A stretch of DNA of 64,000 nt from Nitrosomonas sp. Nm51 (GCF_900111165.1 NZ_FOGH01000005.1:1-64000), one strand, 5' to 3'; positions 25,056-34,026 are shown, numbered from the stretch's first letter. Made by a program: numbers and translations. Notes: generated by a model not told the origin, from the letters alone.

Positions 25056-26858
25056 TTATGTTTTCTCTTGTCTGTGATCCGGTTTCAGACTGTTAAACAA
25101 TTGCTTGGCTGATGCTCTAATAATCTCGCTGCTGTCCGGATCGCCGTTCAATAGCGAGGACACATAAGCTCTAATCTGGTCAAATGTGATATGCGGCGGC
25201 AGTGGCGGTACACTAGGATCGGTGACAGCTTCCAATAAGACGGGCCGGTCGGCAGCCAGCGCCTGATCCCAGGCCGTGCCAATCTGATCGGGATTATCGA
25301 CCCGAATTCCTCTCAAACCCAATAACTCGGCATAGCGCGCATAAGGAAAGTCCGGAACAATCTGCGACGCTTCAAATTTCGGATCGCCTGCCATTGCCCG
25401 CTGCTCCCAGGTAACCTGGTTAAGATCGCCATTGTTCAACACCATCACAATCAGCCGTGGATCGCGCCATTGGCGCCAATAGTGAGCGATAGTGATTAAC
25501 TCGCTATTACCGTTCATTTGCATTGCGCCATCACCGACCAAGGCAATCACTACCCGCTCAGGGAAAGCAAACTTAGCCGCAATAGCATAGGGCACGCCCG
25601 CACCCATACTAGCCAAAGTTCCGGATAGCGATGCCTTCATACCGCGGCGTATTTTCAGATCGCGAGCGTACCAATTGGCCGCCGAGCCGGAATCAGACGC
25701 CAGAATACAGTTATCCGGCAGGCGTGGCGATAACTCCCAGAACACGCGCTGCGGGTTGACTGGTTTAGCCGAACTCATGGCGCGCGCTTCCATTACCCCC
25801 CACCATTCGGTTACATTTTTTTCAATTGTTTCACGCCAGTTTCGATTGGTCTTCGGTTTTAAAAGCGGGATAAGCGCTCGCAGTGTCGCGGAACTGTCTC
25901 CGGTTAAATTCACTTCCATCGGATAGCGTATACCCAGCATAGCCGGGTCGAGGTCAATCTGTACGCCGCGCGCCTGACCTTCCCGGGGTAAAAATTCCGA
26001 ATAAGGAAAGCGTGAGCCGATCATCAACAGCGTGTCGCAATCGGTCATCATATCCCAGCTTGGACGCGTACCCAGTAAACCGATAGACCCGGTGACGTAG
26101 GGCAAATCGTCAGGCAATACCGCTTTGCCCAGTAGCGCCTTAGCGACGCCCGCCCCCAACCGTTCAGCGACTTCAATTATCTCTTCGGTAGCAGCCAATG
26201 CACCGGCCCCAACCAGGATCGCGACTTTCTCCCCCTCATTCAGTATTTCGGCAGCGGAATGCAGATCATCTTTAGCCGGCACCACTTGCGGCGAACTAAA
26301 ACCGCTACCCGAGTGAACCGTACCATGCACACGCGGCGGGGTCTCAACCGCGTCCAGCTCCTGCACATCGTTTGGAACGATTACACAGGTAACGGTACGC
26401 TCGGACTGCGCAATGCGCAAAGCCCGGTCAACGATATGGCGTGTTTGTGCAGGTACTATAAGGCTGTGCACATAATCGCCCGCCACATCTTTAAACAGAT
26501 TGTTCAGATCGACTTCCTGTTGGTAACTACCGCCCAGCGATGCACGCGCCTGCTGACCGACAATGGCGACCACCGGTTGATGGTCCAGCTTGGCGTCATA
26601 TAAACCGTTCAACAGATGAACTGCGCCGGGACCTGACGTGGCGATGCACACGCCTACTTCACCGGTAAACTTGGCATGTGCACATGCCATGAAAGCAGCC
26701 ATTTCCTCGTGCCGGGCCTGGACATACTCAAAACGGTCCAAGGCGCGATTCAGCGCGCCATAAATACCGTTAATACCGTCCCCAGGAAAACCATAAATGC
26801 GTGTGATACCCCAGTCGGAAAGACGCTGCAGCAAAAAATCACTGACTGTATTACTCAT
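25056..26858 (-). CDS. Thiamine pyrophosphate-dependent enzyme (pyruvate oxidase/acetolactate synthase family)
   Basis: 600 residues, three-domain TPP enzyme. N-terminal PYR domain: GFPGDGINGIYGAL and the catalytic Glu in ARHEEMAAFMA; central domain about 200-330 (VAILVGAGALAA); C-terminal PP domain with the GDG...NN thiamine motif, LVGDGAMQMNGNSELITIA to VMVLNNGDLNQV. The closest resemblance is to PoxB-like pyruvate oxidases and related TPP-requiring proteins of unknown substrate, not to biosynthetic IlvB. It is the first gene of a four-gene operon with a 54-codon ORF, an enolase-superfamily enzyme and a FAD/Fe-S dehydrogenase, so it may act on a 2-keto acid from sugar-acid breakdown; that is inference. 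Confidence 0.8.
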   Translation of the reverse strand: MSNTVSDFLLQRLSDWGITRIYGFPGDGINGIYGALNRALDRFEYVQARHEEMAAFMACAHAKFTGEVGVCIATSGPGAVHLLNGLYDAKLDHQPVVAIVGQQARASLGGSYQQEVDLNNLFKDVAGDYVHSLIVPAQTRHIVDRALRIAQSERTVTCVIVPNDVQELDAVETPPRVHGTVHSGSGFSSPQVVPAKDDLHSAAEILNEGEKVAILVGAGALAATEEIIEVAERLGAGVAKALLGKAVLPDDLPYVTGSIGLLGTRPSWDMMTDCDTLLMIGSRFPYSEFLPREGQARGVQIDLDPAMLGIRYPMEVNLTGDSSATLRALIPLLKPKTNRNWRETIEKNVTEWWGVMEARAMSSAKPVNPQRVFWELSPRLPDNCILASDSGSAANWYARDLKIRRGMKASLSGTLASMGAGVPYAIAAKFAFPERVVIALVGDGAMQMNGNSELITIAHYWRQWRDPRLIVMVLNNGDLNQVTWEQRAMAGDPKFEASQIVPDFPYARYAELLGLRGIRVDNPDQIGTAWDQALAADRPVLLEAVTDPSVPPLPPHITFDQIRAYVSSLLNGDPDSSEIIRASAKQLFNSLKPDHRQEKT

Positions 26859-26972
26859 ACGGCCACTCCTTGTTAACGCAGCAATAAGTCACAGAAAGAA
26901 TCAAACAACTCACCCGAACCGGTTCTTATCGATGCAGCCTTAACTTTACAAAGCATGTATCTGGAGAGACTG

Positions 26973-27020
26973 TCATCTTTCTATTTTTAAACTGAACAGG
27001 GGTTTCGTTACCTTGTTCAT
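26973..27020 (-). CDS. Possible leader peptide upstream of the TPP operon
   Basis: A 15-codon ORF (MNKVTKPLFSLKIER) has a strong GGAGAG Shine-Dalgarno six bases before its ATG and lies between the PAS gene and the TPP enzyme gene, in the same direction. No attenuator-like hairpin was found after it. It may be a leader or a fossil gene start. Confidence 0.25.
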   Translation of the reverse strand: MNKVTKPLFSLKIER

Positions 27021-27048
27021 TGTTACTCTCCTTCATTAAATTGGCATA

Positions 27049-27468
27049 TCACATATTCGAGGAGGCTCTTGCGTCTGGATAAATTAAAACAACTACATTA
27101 TGGCAACCGTCCAGATCGATATCATTAAAAAAAAGCTCGCCTGTAAATCTTTTTCCATTAAAACTGCAGAGTTTAAACCTGTAACCAATACGAGAGAGAA
27201 AACGCAAAAAGGTGTTAACGCGATCTTTGCTTTTTTCCAGCAAATCAACTTTTCCTAAGGCCAATATCACTTTTGAAATATGTAGTTTATGACGTTGTTT
27301 TGCAGGGAAATTCAGCAATTTTTCCGCTTCCTTATTGACATAAAGTATCTTCCCGTCACCTGAAAGCATAAGCATTGCAGGTATAGCACAACTGCGTGTT
27401 ATGTTGCAGTCTTTGACCTGAGTTAAATCACAAGCTCTCTCTGCTTTATCAACTGATAGAGTAGTCAT
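27049..27468 (-). CDS. PAS-domain protein, single domain
   Basis: 139 residues from the ATG at 27466-27468, preceded by AAAGGAGGAG; the longer frame to 27516 is not needed. The core AMLMLSGDGKILYVNKEAEK, then LLNFPAKQR and the final FFNDIDLDGCHNVVVLIYPD, follows the PAS fold layout, a ligand or redox sensing module. There is no attached kinase, cyclase or DNA-binding domain, so it would have to act through a partner. It is upstream of the TPP operon in the same orientation and might sense a metabolite for it, but no direct link is visible. Confidence 0.6.
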   Translation of the reverse strand: MTTLSVDKAERACDLTQVKDCNITRSCAIPAMLMLSGDGKILYVNKEAEKLLNFPAKQRHKLHISKVILALGKVDLLEKSKDRVNTFLRFLSRIGYRFKLCSFNGKRFTGELFFNDIDLDGCHNVVVLIYPDARASSNM

Positions 27469-27698
27469 TGAATCTCCTCCTTTTCTGTTACCAATCAATC
27501 TTTCAAATTCATACACAACACCGGGTTTTATAATTCAGCGCTGCAAACTGCATTTACTACAATGCTACGATTTTGCAAATCAGCTGAACTGTGTCCGGAC
27601 TTTGTTGCATGTTGTAAATGGCGATTGTTCTCGACATTTAGAAAGTGGTTCTAAAGCTTCCATCTTGTCCTCCCAATAAATTAACGGAGTTGATCTTG

Positions 27699-27785
27699 AT
27701 GAAACTAAGAAAAGGCCTAAGAAAAGGCCTAAGAAAAGGCTTTATTGATATTGTTGATGAAGGTTTTATTGATATTGTGTTTTAG
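27699..27785 (+). CDS. 28-residue repeat peptide ORF
   Basis: The ATG at 27699-27701 has GGAG nine bases upstream. The peptide is built from repeats: RKG occurs three times in a row as LRKGLRKGLRKG, then GFIDIV occurs twice, separated by DE. The first half is strongly cationic and the second hydrophobic/acidic, so it would form an amphipathic two-part peptide. The DNA repeats (AAGAAAAGGCCT units, then TTTTATTGATATTGT units) make up the whole ORF, so slippage-born repeats with a fortuitous frame remain possible. Confidence 0.4.
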   Translation: MKLRKGLRKGLRKGFIDIVDEGFIDIVF

Positions 27786-28464
27786 CTAATTCTTGCAAGC
27801 AAACCCAATAATAAACGTTCCAGTGTCAAAAAAATGTCAAGAAAATGTTAAAAAATGCTAAAAACCAATTTATGTTGGTATCGATTTACAATTACCCCAT
27901 TACGGTTGAAAACCGGTAATCATCCAGCCGGCTGCCGCCGGAGGGAATAAAGTCTCATGGTTCGAACCAATTTTATCGACTGAAGACGAGATGAGATTTT
28001 GCGGCACAGACCTGCATTTAAACGGCAGTTTTATTGTGATTACTGACGAGGAAGACCGGCTTGTGCGGCAGCAGACTGCATGCAAAAGAGCGTGTAACAG
28101 AAAACACCTCTTGTGCTTAATATGTGATAACGAGCGCGTCAGTTTATGTTCACCGATTTGATGACAACAATACAGTTGCGTTTGGCTTTCCTTTGCCGAC
28201 AGTACTTCTTTGCCGGTTCGCAATAATGTATCGCAAAACTGGTCGACTCGACATACGCCCATACCAGAAAATGGTTGCCATTTTTGGTGTTGCCGCCGCC
28301 TTTCTTCTTGTCGTCGGGGAACCATTGGAACCCGTCATATTATTGCCCGTTAGCGGCATCATTGTGCATGACTGCTGGTGCGGTCAACAAAGGCAACAGC
28401 CCATGCTCGCTATTCAAATGTCTTTGGCCGGGCAGGCTCTGGTGGGAGCGCGTAGTTGCCATTT
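27786..28464. other. Intergenic region without a clear gene
   Basis: After the repeat peptide ORF there is an AT-rich stretch to about 27900. An imperfect inverted repeat (ATTACGGTT / AACCGGTAAT, 27898-27919) may be a terminator. The remaining frames are not convincing; a possible IS66-type remnant is listed separately. Confidence 0.4.
28325..28400 (+). pseudogene. Possible IS66-type transposase remnant
   Basis: The plus strand reads VILLPVSGIIVHDCW, like the block LLPxFxGIIVHDCWKPY that precedes the Cys-Asn-Ala-His region in IS66 TnpC proteins of one subgroup. Nothing else of the protein is recognisable on either side, so this is a very short relic or a chance resemblance. Confidence 0.3.
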
Positions 28465-30420
28465 TTAATCTATCCCATTTAACTTCCTGGCTTCGTTATA
28501 CACTTTTGTGGCTGAAGCTTCCCAGTCACTTACGTTGATTGGGCCAAATTTTAAGTGCCGCTGTTCGACCACGCCGCCACTTTCTCTGTTAGCACCGGAG
28601 CTTCCGATTTCTTCCGGATTAATGGTTTTGCTTTGTCCCCAGGCAATAGCCGGATCCATACCGGAAATCGCACCCTCCAGCCAGACTTTTGTTTTTGGAT
28701 CGGTTTTTCCTGGAATAATAGCCTTATCAGGCTCCGCTCCTGAAACGGCTATCATTTTATTATAAATATTGTCTTTATGCGTTGTTAGAGCCGCTTGTGA
28801 TGCAGCATTCAATGTACTGTTTCTTATCACGCTCAATTGACTTCGAACCAGAAATGGGACGCGATTCTTATCCAGTATTTCTGCATCTATCTTGCTCAGG
28901 GAATTTGCAGCGAGATACTGCGCCACTAAAGCCAGATATCCCTCCACTTTTTTTACTTCGCCTAGCGTAGAGATGCCGTTAAGCTTTATAGTTTCTGCTG
29001 CGACTTGCTTGGCTAACTCGAGTATTCTTTTGCTAAATAGCACGTTATCTTCCCCGCCAAGAAAGTCGTCTTTTATTTTATTGTCGAACATTGATGTGAT
29101 ACCTTCCATCCGAACCGCAAATGTTGCCTGTCCTACACCACGTTTGCCCGCACCTTGCATCTCCCCCCCGCCTAAAAGATATTCACTGTCGGAACTTGGA
29201 AATTTAGTTTGAGTACCAGCAGGGAATTTATCAATATGCGCTTTAGCATTTTTTACATTGGCCAGGAATGTGGTCTCGTCTTTATATTCTTCTTCCGCGT
29301 CTATGACATACTCAACAATCGATTCGACATCCAGAATTTTCATTCCACCGTGGTCCTCCACGACATGGAAGCCCGCGCCGTCATGAATATGAACATCCGG
29401 CCCTAATTTTGGGTCCACCAGCTTGTAATAACTGTCAATCATAGTCTCGACTTTTTCGCCAGGGGTTCCAAATGGCAAACCGACTTCAAACTCAAATCCC
29501 ACTTTGCGTTGTACCGATGGTCGTTGTCCTGGGAGAGTATCAATTAGACTGGATATTTTTTGAGGTTTCGCATCGGAGTCATGCAGAATATCAGACTCGG
29601 CTGATTCGGACGCTTTCTGAACAGCGGCGGCGCCCATCACATCCGCTTCACGCTCCAGCCCCTGATCATCATTCACCGGCACGCCTTCTTTCAGTTGCAT
29701 CGTTGGTTGAACCCGCCCCTGCGCCTGCTGCACCACATGCCAGGCCTCGTGCGGCAAATGCTGTTCCTGCCCCGGAGCCAGATGTATATCGGTGCCTTGC
29801 GCATACGCAAGTGCATTCAGTTGCGCCGGCTTGCCGGAATTGTAATGTACGCGTACATTGTCCATGGAAATGCCGGAAAGTGACTCGATACCGGACTTGA
29901 GATTATCCGGCAGGCCGGTGTTGTTCGATGGCGATGGCGCCGCATGTGCTTCCTCGCGCTGTACCGGCGCGCCGGAACCGGATTTGCCCTGCAGCGGTTC
30001 TTCTTCCTCCATCTTTTGTACGGCGATGAATTTCCTTTGCAGCAATTCTTCGTCCTCTACGCGCTGCACGGTGTCAAATTTTCCTTGCAACGGCTCCTCT
30101 TCCTGCATCCGCTGCGCCGGATCGAACCGTCCCTGCAACAGATCTTCTTCGGGCATGCGCTGCAACTGCGCCGCAGCATCGCTTGCGTAATTGAACAGCT
30201 TTCTTTGCGCAAGCATGCGGGGACTGGTATGAATTGACGCAATCATTTTTCGCTGCGCGGTCATTTTCGGGGCGGCAGCAATGCCTGCGATAAGCTGACG
30301 CTGCGCAAGAACATCAGGACGGTTATCTGTGAAGTCAGGCGTTTTAACTGCATGGCGGTCATCAGCAGTGCTGTTGCTATGACGCCGCTGTTCCGAATCT
30401 GGCGATACGACGCGTTTCAT
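28465..30420 (-). CDS. eCIS-core (DUF4157) modular protein with unassigned C-terminal half
   Basis: 651 residues, no signal peptide. Residues about 33-75 hold two AQRK-type repeats (PKMTAQRKMI, PRMLAQRKLF). About 86-150 hold four acidic/glutamine repeats of the form QRMxEEExLQGKFDxVQ. Residues about 165-265 are the eCIS-core domain with DNVRVHYNSGKPAQLNALAY and the HExxH motif LPHEAWHVVQQAQGR (His224, Glu225, His228), ending GLEREADVMG. Such domains are linked to extracellular contractile injection systems and often sit before effector domains. The C-terminal half (about 304-651) starts with VGFEFEVGL; Glu-rich starts like this recall amidoligase/COOH-NH2 ligases, but this is a guess. No tail, sheath or baseplate gene is in the window; a methyltransferase gene lies 47 bp upstream, same strand. 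Confidence 0.75.
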   Translation of the reverse strand: MKRVVSPDSEQRRHSNSTADDRHAVKTPDFTDNRPDVLAQRQLIAGIAAAPKMTAQRKMIASIHTSPRMLAQRKLFNYASDAAAQLQRMPEEDLLQGRFDPAQRMQEEEPLQGKFDTVQRVEDEELLQRKFIAVQKMEEEEPLQGKSGSGAPVQREEAHAAPSPSNNTGLPDNLKSGIESLSGISMDNVRVHYNSGKPAQLNALAYAQGTDIHLAPGQEQHLPHEAWHVVQQAQGRVQPTMQLKEGVPVNDDQGLEREADVMGAAAVQKASESAESDILHDSDAKPQKISSLIDTLPGQRPSVQRKVGFEFEVGLPFGTPGEKVETMIDSYYKLVDPKLGPDVHIHDGAGFHVVEDHGGMKILDVESIVEYVIDAEEEYKDETTFLANVKNAKAHIDKFPAGTQTKFPSSDSEYLLGGGEMQGAGKRGVGQATFAVRMEGITSMFDNKIKDDFLGGEDNVLFSKRILELAKQVAAETIKLNGISTLGEVKKVEGYLALVAQYLAANSLSKIDAEILDKNRVPFLVRSQLSVIRNSTLNAASQAALTTHKDNIYNKMIAVSGAEPDKAIIPGKTDPKTKVWLEGAISGMDPAIAWGQSKTINPEEIGSSGANRESGGVVEQRHLKFGPINVSDWEASATKVYNEARKLNGID

Positions 30421-30467
30421 GCCTTCCTCCGTTTGTTTGGCACTAACTGACTATAAAGCGATTAGCG

Positions 30468-31073
30468 TTACCGGTACATAAACACGGTAAAATCGTCAGC
30501 CAGATAGTCGTTACGCATAACCACGTGTGACGACAACGTACGGCAATACGCAAGTATTTTGTCACGATCATGGCCGATAAGCAAATCATGGCGCGGGAAA
30601 CGCGCCTTGTCCAGCATGTTAAACGCAACAGCAATTTTCGCAATGCAATACAACTTGTGAATCATGTCAGCATAATAATTGCTGGTGTTGCTTCGGTACC
30701 CGAGCGCGCCACTGGCAAGCACGTAATCCATCTGCGGCAATTCGGCAGTAGTGAAATCGGTTTGAAAAAACTGCGTGCGGGGATAACCGGCATAACGCGC
30801 ACGGGCTTCACGCACGAATTCCGGCTGCTGATCGATACCGATATAGTCAACATCGGTGTAACGCAGATCAAGACAGGCTTTCAAATCGCCGTAGCCGCAA
30901 CCGACATCCAGTACGCTCGCACCGCCTAGATCGCCCACATCGGCGAGCGCTTCAAAGCGCTTTTTCTGGTTGTCTGCACTGCGCCAACCGAGCGACTCGG
31001 CGGTACCATGCCGGTATTGCTCCACCCTGTGGCGATGATAGTGCATGATGGTGGCTTTTTCGATTAAATCCAT
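30468..31073 (-). CDS. SAM-dependent methyltransferase (class I)
   Basis: 201 residues from the ATG at 31071-31073; a TTG at 31112 would add 13 residues. The Rossmann signature is clear: VLDVGCGYGDLKACL (motif I), DYIGIDQQPEFVREA (motif II acidic end), FFQTDFTTAELPQMDYVLAS (motif post-II/IV). No specific substrate domain is attached, so small-molecule or protein methylation cannot be told apart. It ends 47 bp before the eCIS-core gene in the same orientation and may be co-transcribed with it. Confidence 0.8.
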   Translation of the reverse strand: MDLIEKATIMHYHRHRVEQYRHGTAESLGWRSADNQKKRFEALADVGDLGGASVLDVGCGYGDLKACLDLRYTDVDYIGIDQQPEFVREARARYAGYPRTQFFQTDFTTAELPQMDYVLASGALGYRSNTSNYYADMIHKLYCIAKIAVAFNMLDKARFPRHDLLIGHDRDKILAYCRTLSSHVVMRNDYLADDFTVFMYR

Positions 31074-31132
31074 GGCCGTTAATGTCAACGAGCAAAGAAT
31101 CCCCTTCTGCAAGCCGTCACAGCGGCGAGCTA

Positions 31133-32410
31133 TTAACCGGATGTCGCGGCTAATGCCTGCTCGATATCGCCGATAATATCGTCAATATGCTCAATACCGA
31201 TTGACAAGCGCACCAGATCCTGACGCACCCCGGCGGCCGCCAGCTCAGCCTCATTTAACTGCCGGTGCGTGGTTGAAGCGGGATGGCAGGCCAGAGACTT
31301 GGCATCCCCGATATTCACCAGACGCAGAATCATGTTCAGTGCGTCAATAAACTGCACACCGGCATCGAATCCGCCTTTAATACCAAAACTCAAAATGCCT
31401 GATGCTTTTCCACCGGTGATTTTCTGACAGATCTGATAATATGGACTATCCGGCAGTGCCGCATAATTTACCCATTCGATCTTGTTGTGATTTTGCAGAT
31501 ACGCCGCCACTTTTTCTGTGTTTTCACAATGCCGGTCCATGCGCAGTCCCAATGTTTCGAGACCTTGCAAAATCAGGAACGCATTAAAAGGCGATAAAGC
31601 AGCGCCCATATTTCTCAGCGGCACGACACGACAGCGCCCAATATACGCCGCCGCACCCAATGCTTCGGTATAAATCACGCCATGGTATGACGGATCCGGC
31701 TCGTTTAGCATTTTGAATTTGTCTTTATTGGCAACCCAGTCAAACCGGCCGGAATCGATGATGGCGCCGCCAATACAGGTACCATGCCCGCCGATATATT
31801 TGGTCAGCGAGTGCACAATGATGTCTGCCCCCAGTTCAAACGGGCGGCATAAATACGGTGTCGCAACGGTATTATCGACAATCAGCGGAACGCCATACTC
31901 GTGCGCAATGGTTGCCAGACGTTCAATGTCAACCACATTTCCTGCAGGGTTGCCGATTGATTCACAAAAAACGGCGCGGGTATTCGCATCAATCGCTTTC
32001 TCGATCGCATCAAAATCTTCATGCGACACCATGCGGACATCAATTCCCTGCCTGGGCAGGGAATGTGCAAAAAGATTATACGTGCCGCCATACAACTGGC
32101 TGATACTGACAATATTCGTACCCGCGTCACAAATACAATGAATCGCATCAGTGATCGCCGCCATGCCGGAAGCCACTGCCAGCGCGCCGACACCGCCTTC
32201 CATCGCCGCCAGACGCTGTTCCAGCACGGCGGTGGTTGGATTCATGATGCGCGTGTAAATATTCCCTTCCACTTTCAGGTCAAAAAGATCCGCGCCATGC
32301 TGCGTGTCTTTGAATGTGAAGGAAGTGGTCTGATAAATCGGCACTGCAGCGGCACGGGTTGTCGGCTCAGACACATACGCATGATGCAAGGCCAGGGTTT
32401 CAAGTTTCAT
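31133..32410 (-). CDS. metY: O-acetylhomoserine sulfhydrylase (Cys/Met metabolism PLP enzyme)
   Basis: 425 residues, typical length. It makes homocysteine from O-acetylhomoserine and sulfide using pyridoxal phosphate. The family blocks are in order: VPIYQTTSFTFKDTQHGADL, YTRIMNPTTAVLEQRLAAME, the ring-stacking region ISQLYGGTYNLF, VDNTVATPYLCRP, and the PLP lysine in IVHSLTKYIGGHGTCIGG. The long insertion NKDKFKMLNEPDPSYHGVIYTEALG separates MetY-type enzymes from MetB/MetC. The C-terminal CHPASTTHRQLNEAEL completes it. The adjacent genes are unrelated (methyltransferase, thioesterase). No riboswitch was recognised in the 100 bases upstream. Confidence 0.9.
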   Translation of the reverse strand: MKLETLALHHAYVSEPTTRAAAVPIYQTTSFTFKDTQHGADLFDLKVEGNIYTRIMNPTTAVLEQRLAAMEGGVGALAVASGMAAITDAIHCICDAGTNIVSISQLYGGTYNLFAHSLPRQGIDVRMVSHEDFDAIEKAIDANTRAVFCESIGNPAGNVVDIERLATIAHEYGVPLIVDNTVATPYLCRPFELGADIIVHSLTKYIGGHGTCIGGAIIDSGRFDWVANKDKFKMLNEPDPSYHGVIYTEALGAAAYIGRCRVVPLRNMGAALSPFNAFLILQGLETLGLRMDRHCENTEKVAAYLQNHNKIEWVNYAALPDSPYYQICQKITGGKASGILSFGIKGGFDAGVQFIDALNMILRLVNIGDAKSLACHPASTTHRQLNEAELAAAGVRQDLVRLSIGIEHIDDIIGDIEQALAATSG

Positions 32411-32510
32411 GGTGTTTTCTCTGCTTTAAAGTATTGTATTGGAAATTTCTCTGCCGAAGAATGGATAATCGTATAAAAAGCAGGCAAGACTCACGCCGGT
32501 GCGCACGCAT

Positions 32511-32933
32511 TTACGGTTGCGGCACCACCCTGGGACACCGGTTGTCGTCGATGGCCACATAGGTGAGTTCGGCTTCGGTGACTTTAATACAGATTTCCTC
32601 GCGGCCTTCACGCACGCCACGCTGCGCATATACCGCCACAGCCACGGTGATCGATGTGCGGCCTATCCGGATAATGTCGGCGTAAAAACTGACAAGATCG
32701 CCAACCAGAACCGGCTGCTTGAAGACAAACGAATTGACGGCCACCGTGGCGACCCGTCCATGTGCGCGCCGAATGGCCGGTATCGTACCTGCAATATCGA
32801 CCTGCGACATGATCCAGCCGCCGAAAATATCGCCCGCGTGATTGGTGTCAGACGATTTGGGCACCATACGCAGCACCGGCTGACCTTCCGGCAGGGAAAC
32901 ATGAAGTACGGGACCTCTGGTTTTATCATCCAT
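32511..32933 (-). CDS. Acyl-CoA thioesterase, hotdog fold (YciA type)
   Basis: 140 residues, one hotdog domain. The motif SSDTNHAGDIFGGWIMSQVD carries the catalytic Asp of the YciA/BACH-type thioesterases, and VATVAVNSFVFKQPVLVGDLV is the second conserved strand. These enzymes cleave short to medium acyl-CoA esters in the cytosol. The frame ends with a free tail after AIDDNRCPRVVPQP. It runs in the same direction as metY, 100 bp upstream of it, and as the sulfotransferase gene, but the gaps make a single operon uncertain. Confidence 0.85.
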   Translation of the reverse strand: MDDKTRGPVLHVSLPEGQPVLRMVPKSSDTNHAGDIFGGWIMSQVDIAGTIPAIRRAHGRVATVAVNSFVFKQPVLVGDLVSFYADIIRIGRTSITVAVAVYAQRGVREGREEICIKVTEAELTYVAIDDNRCPRVVPQP

Positions 32934-32996
32934 AACGATTTTCTGCCATTATGTTGATTATTGGAATGTTGTTGAACTGACGGCTGCGTATGTTTG

Positions 32997-33917
32997 TCAA
33001 AACGATCCGCCTTTTTCCAGCCATGTTTTGCTTTCGTCGGTCAGAACACGTTTACATGCGGCTTCATAAAACGCCAGCTCATTCTCTGACAGCACATCGC
33101 GCCAGCGCCCGTTTGTGCCTTTATGCAGGAAAGCCGCTGCGCCGCCCTTCCAGAGCTGGCCGCCAGCCGGCGCATACAAATCACCCTGTTGTTTCATTTC
33201 GGCAAATGACACGGCTTTGACGATAGCATCCCAGGCATGATCCGGCACGTCAATTTCAAGAAATGCCGCCATGCGCCGAATTTCACGTTCCGGGTCAACC
33301 AGCATATCGCCGTAATGAAACAGCGCGATATTCGTTAAATGCCGGTAAGGCCACCAGGACTGCACGTTGGACAAATGCGACCAGTACGGCCAGCCATCGT
33401 TTTCCCATGCAAAGGAACCGCGCGTTATCCAGTTTTTCCAGAATACATGTATATCATCCGGAGGCGGCAAAAGCGCGTCGCCCTGCCGGCCAGGCAGGTG
33501 GTTCATCAGCATTAATGTCTCGTCTTTCATCGTTGAATAATGATTCCATAATGACATGAATACATCACGGGCATCGCGGGCGATATAAAGATATTTGGTA
33601 TTTTCACGATACGGCAGTCCATCGAGCGGCAGATGCGTTTTGATGAAACGGCGGTGCTGCTGTGCTTTCAGCTTGTTCAAAACCACTTCGAGCGGAATGA
33701 TCCGCATATCCAGCCACGGCGACATGTCAAATGGCGCCGCAGGAAAACGGCCATCAGGAAAAAGCAGATGCGCGATTATAGCCTGCGTCCATGTCGTCCC
33801 TGCTTTGTACGAAGTTGCAATCACGATATCATCGTGCCGCGGCTCGAAATAATCCCATCGGGTACTGTCCATATGGTGGTTTTGATAAACCCGGGTGCGC
33901 TGGGGCAGACTGCTCAT
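32997..33917 (-). CDS. Sulfotransferase (PAPS-dependent, cytosolic type)
   Basis: 306 residues from the ATG at 33915-33917 (MSSLPQRTRVYQNHHMD); the frame extends to 33989 but a GAGAC supports this start. The 5'-phosphosulfate-binding loop SYKAGTTWTQAIIAHLL and the 3'-phosphate-binding helix ARDARDVFMSLWNHYS are intact, with the catalytic-type His in FIKTHLPLDGLP and the closing block QLWKGGAAAFLHKGTNGRWRD. The layout matches the animal-type cytosolic sulfotransferases found in some bacteria, which transfer sulfate to an alcohol or phenol. The acceptor is unknown and the neighbours do not point to one. Confidence 0.85.
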   Translation of the reverse strand: MSSLPQRTRVYQNHHMDSTRWDYFEPRHDDIVIATSYKAGTTWTQAIIAHLLFPDGRFPAAPFDMSPWLDMRIIPLEVVLNKLKAQQHRRFIKTHLPLDGLPYRENTKYLYIARDARDVFMSLWNHYSTMKDETLMLMNHLPGRQGDALLPPPDDIHVFWKNWITRGSFAWENDGWPYWSHLSNVQSWWPYRHLTNIALFHYGDMLVDPEREIRRMAAFLEIDVPDHAWDAIVKAVSFAEMKQQGDLYAPAGGQLWKGGAAAFLHKGTNGRWRDVLSENELAFYEAACKRVLTDESKTWLEKGGSF

Positions 33918-34026
33918 TGTGTATGTCTCTTTTGTTTGAAAAATCTGAAGCAATTTAATGGAAAATCCCCGGTCAGGCAAATATCTCAATGGCTGACAAA
34001 GGGAGCTTCGTCAAACCAGATTGTGT

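Noticed and set aside
27955-27970. GGTTCGAACC palindrome as a possible tRNA T-arm
   Set aside because: No acceptor stem or anticodon arm at the right distance.
27900-28325. 141-codon minus-strand frame downstream of the eCIS-core gene
   Set aside because: Composition is not protein-like, there is no ribosome site and no family resemblance.
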